Positions 63,312 to 64,000 of a DNA stretch of 64,000 bases are shown here, one piece after another. The notes beneath the pieces were generated by a model, which searched no databases, was not told the DNA's origin, and saw only the letters and a program-made list of their open reading frames with translations. The stretch spans positions 28,013,198 through 28,077,197 of the forward strand of contig NC_080571.1 of the NCBI RefSeq assembly GCF_030247185.1, given 5' to 3'. The position numbers and the translations under genes were made by a program. This stretch comes from Malaya genurostris (Eukaryota; Arthropoda; Insecta; Diptera; Culicidae). How positions within the stretch are numbered: position 1 is the first letter of the stretch; each line of letters opens with the position of its first letter.

Positions 63312-64000
63312 GGAGTGTATCGAAAATAAGCAATCCACAAATTTTTCTTTCAAATTTTGATAAAAAACGATAATTTATTCAAACTAAAAATTGATCCTTT
63401 ATTGTACGAGGTTAAACTTGAGCATAATGAAAAATGAATGAAATTTAAGTTATTCCTTCACGAAATTTCGAACTTTTCATCGAGCGCTCTTCTTCAAGTT
63501 CCGAACAAGTGTTGCATCGCCTTTTTAGGACGATTGAGCCCAAATTTTTTTGAACTCCTGCATGTTCCCAGCTTCCTAACCAGTCTTCTTGAAGACCCTC
63601 TTCACGATTGCCCAGTAACGATCGATGGGTCGAAGCTGAGGGCAATTTGGTGGATTGATATTTTTCTCAACGAAATGTATACCCTTTTCCGCAAGTCAAT
63701 TGAGAGTGGTTTTGGAATAGTGAGCCGACGCTAAATCCTGCCAAAACAGTGGAGGTGTACTATGCTTCTTATATAAATGCAGCAATCTCTTCTGGGAGAC
63801 ACTCAGATCGATAGGTTTCTGCCTTTATAGTTCCGGTAGTGTAAAAAATGGTTAACTTCAAACCACAGGAACATATTGCTTGCCATACCAGTACCTTTCG
63901 ACCGAGTTTCTCCACTTGAATCGACCTGTCCGCATCGCTCACATCCTCCCCAACAACGACAGTAAAGACAGTGTGGACTTGGAAGGGTTTTTGAGTCCTC
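63312..64000 (-). pseudogene. DD37-type transposon, decayed, truncated by the window end
   Basis: The element starts AGGAGTGTATCGAAAATAAG after TA, the same tip as the 338-bp derivative at 26712-27049. On the minus strand, broken frames read VLVWQAICSCGLKL, then LFWQDLASAHYSKTTL (second Asp), a stop, then GIHFVEKNINPPNCPQLRPI with D in RPIDRYWAIVKRV 37 residues after the second Asp. The residue at the last catalytic position is Asp, whereas related mosquito elements have Glu; this may be family variation or decay. C-terminal NLKKSA... ends near 63430. The N-terminal half lies beyond the window. Confidence 0.8.

Noticed and set aside
1..64000. LTR retrotransposons or integrated viral sequence
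   Set aside because: No paired long terminal repeats, protease or integrase motifs, or viral envelope or polymerase motifs were seen.

Overview
The window looks like repeat-rich mosquito (Culicidae) DNA. No host gene can be named with confidence. This rests on the kinds of mobile element present: a DD37E transposase fossil of the type described from mosquitoes, DD37D transposons, an I-like retrotransposon with RNase H, Jockey-like retrotransposons, tRNA-derived SINEs, and many short dispersed repeats of a style common in large culicine genomes. The genus is inference.

Layout. 1-6.0 kb: a decayed I-like ORF2 fragment, short hAT-like MITE pieces, a SINE and a decayed reverse-transcriptase piece. 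6.05-7.65 kb: a complete Tc1-type transposon with ~205-bp inverted repeats and an intact DD34E transposase. 7.65-11.7 kb: AT-rich DNA without recognised genes. 11.73-17.74 kb: a full-length I-like retrotransposon (minus strand) with both ORFs open and a perfect 15-bp target duplication. 17.8-21.1 kb: a GC-richer, apparently single-copy island containing a hAT-like MITE. 21.1-23.1 kb: an I-like 3' tail and an intact DD37D transposon. 23-29.7 kb: dispersed repeats, a possible small two-exon gene at 26.3-26.6 kb, and a second GC-richer island. 29.9-32.4 kb: a hAT-like MITE containing a broken mariner that itself contains a SINE, then a DD37E fossil. 32.5-36 kb: degenerate GAATTCAG repeats split by larger repeats.

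36.87-46.36 kb is the most striking part. Two nearly full-length Jockey-like elements lie tail to tail around a short spacer, and their target-site duplications are exchanged. This is the footprint of an inversion by recombination between them. 46.9-47.9 kb is a DD37D derivative rebuilt as a long foldback. 50.85-51.75 kb is a ~180-bp tandem repeat. 51.9-54.3 kb is a third GC-richer island. 54.9-63.2 kb holds inverted copies of a large dispersed repeat, one with a deleted mariner inside it. That copy and a separate MITE have split a decayed gene of an unnamed, transposase-like family on the minus strand. A decayed DD37-type element runs off the right end.

The elements do not form a pathway. 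They are layers of insertion, and the nesting gives relative ages. The I-like element, the left Jockey copy, the DD34E element and the DD37D element keep open coding capacity and are the best candidates for recent activity.
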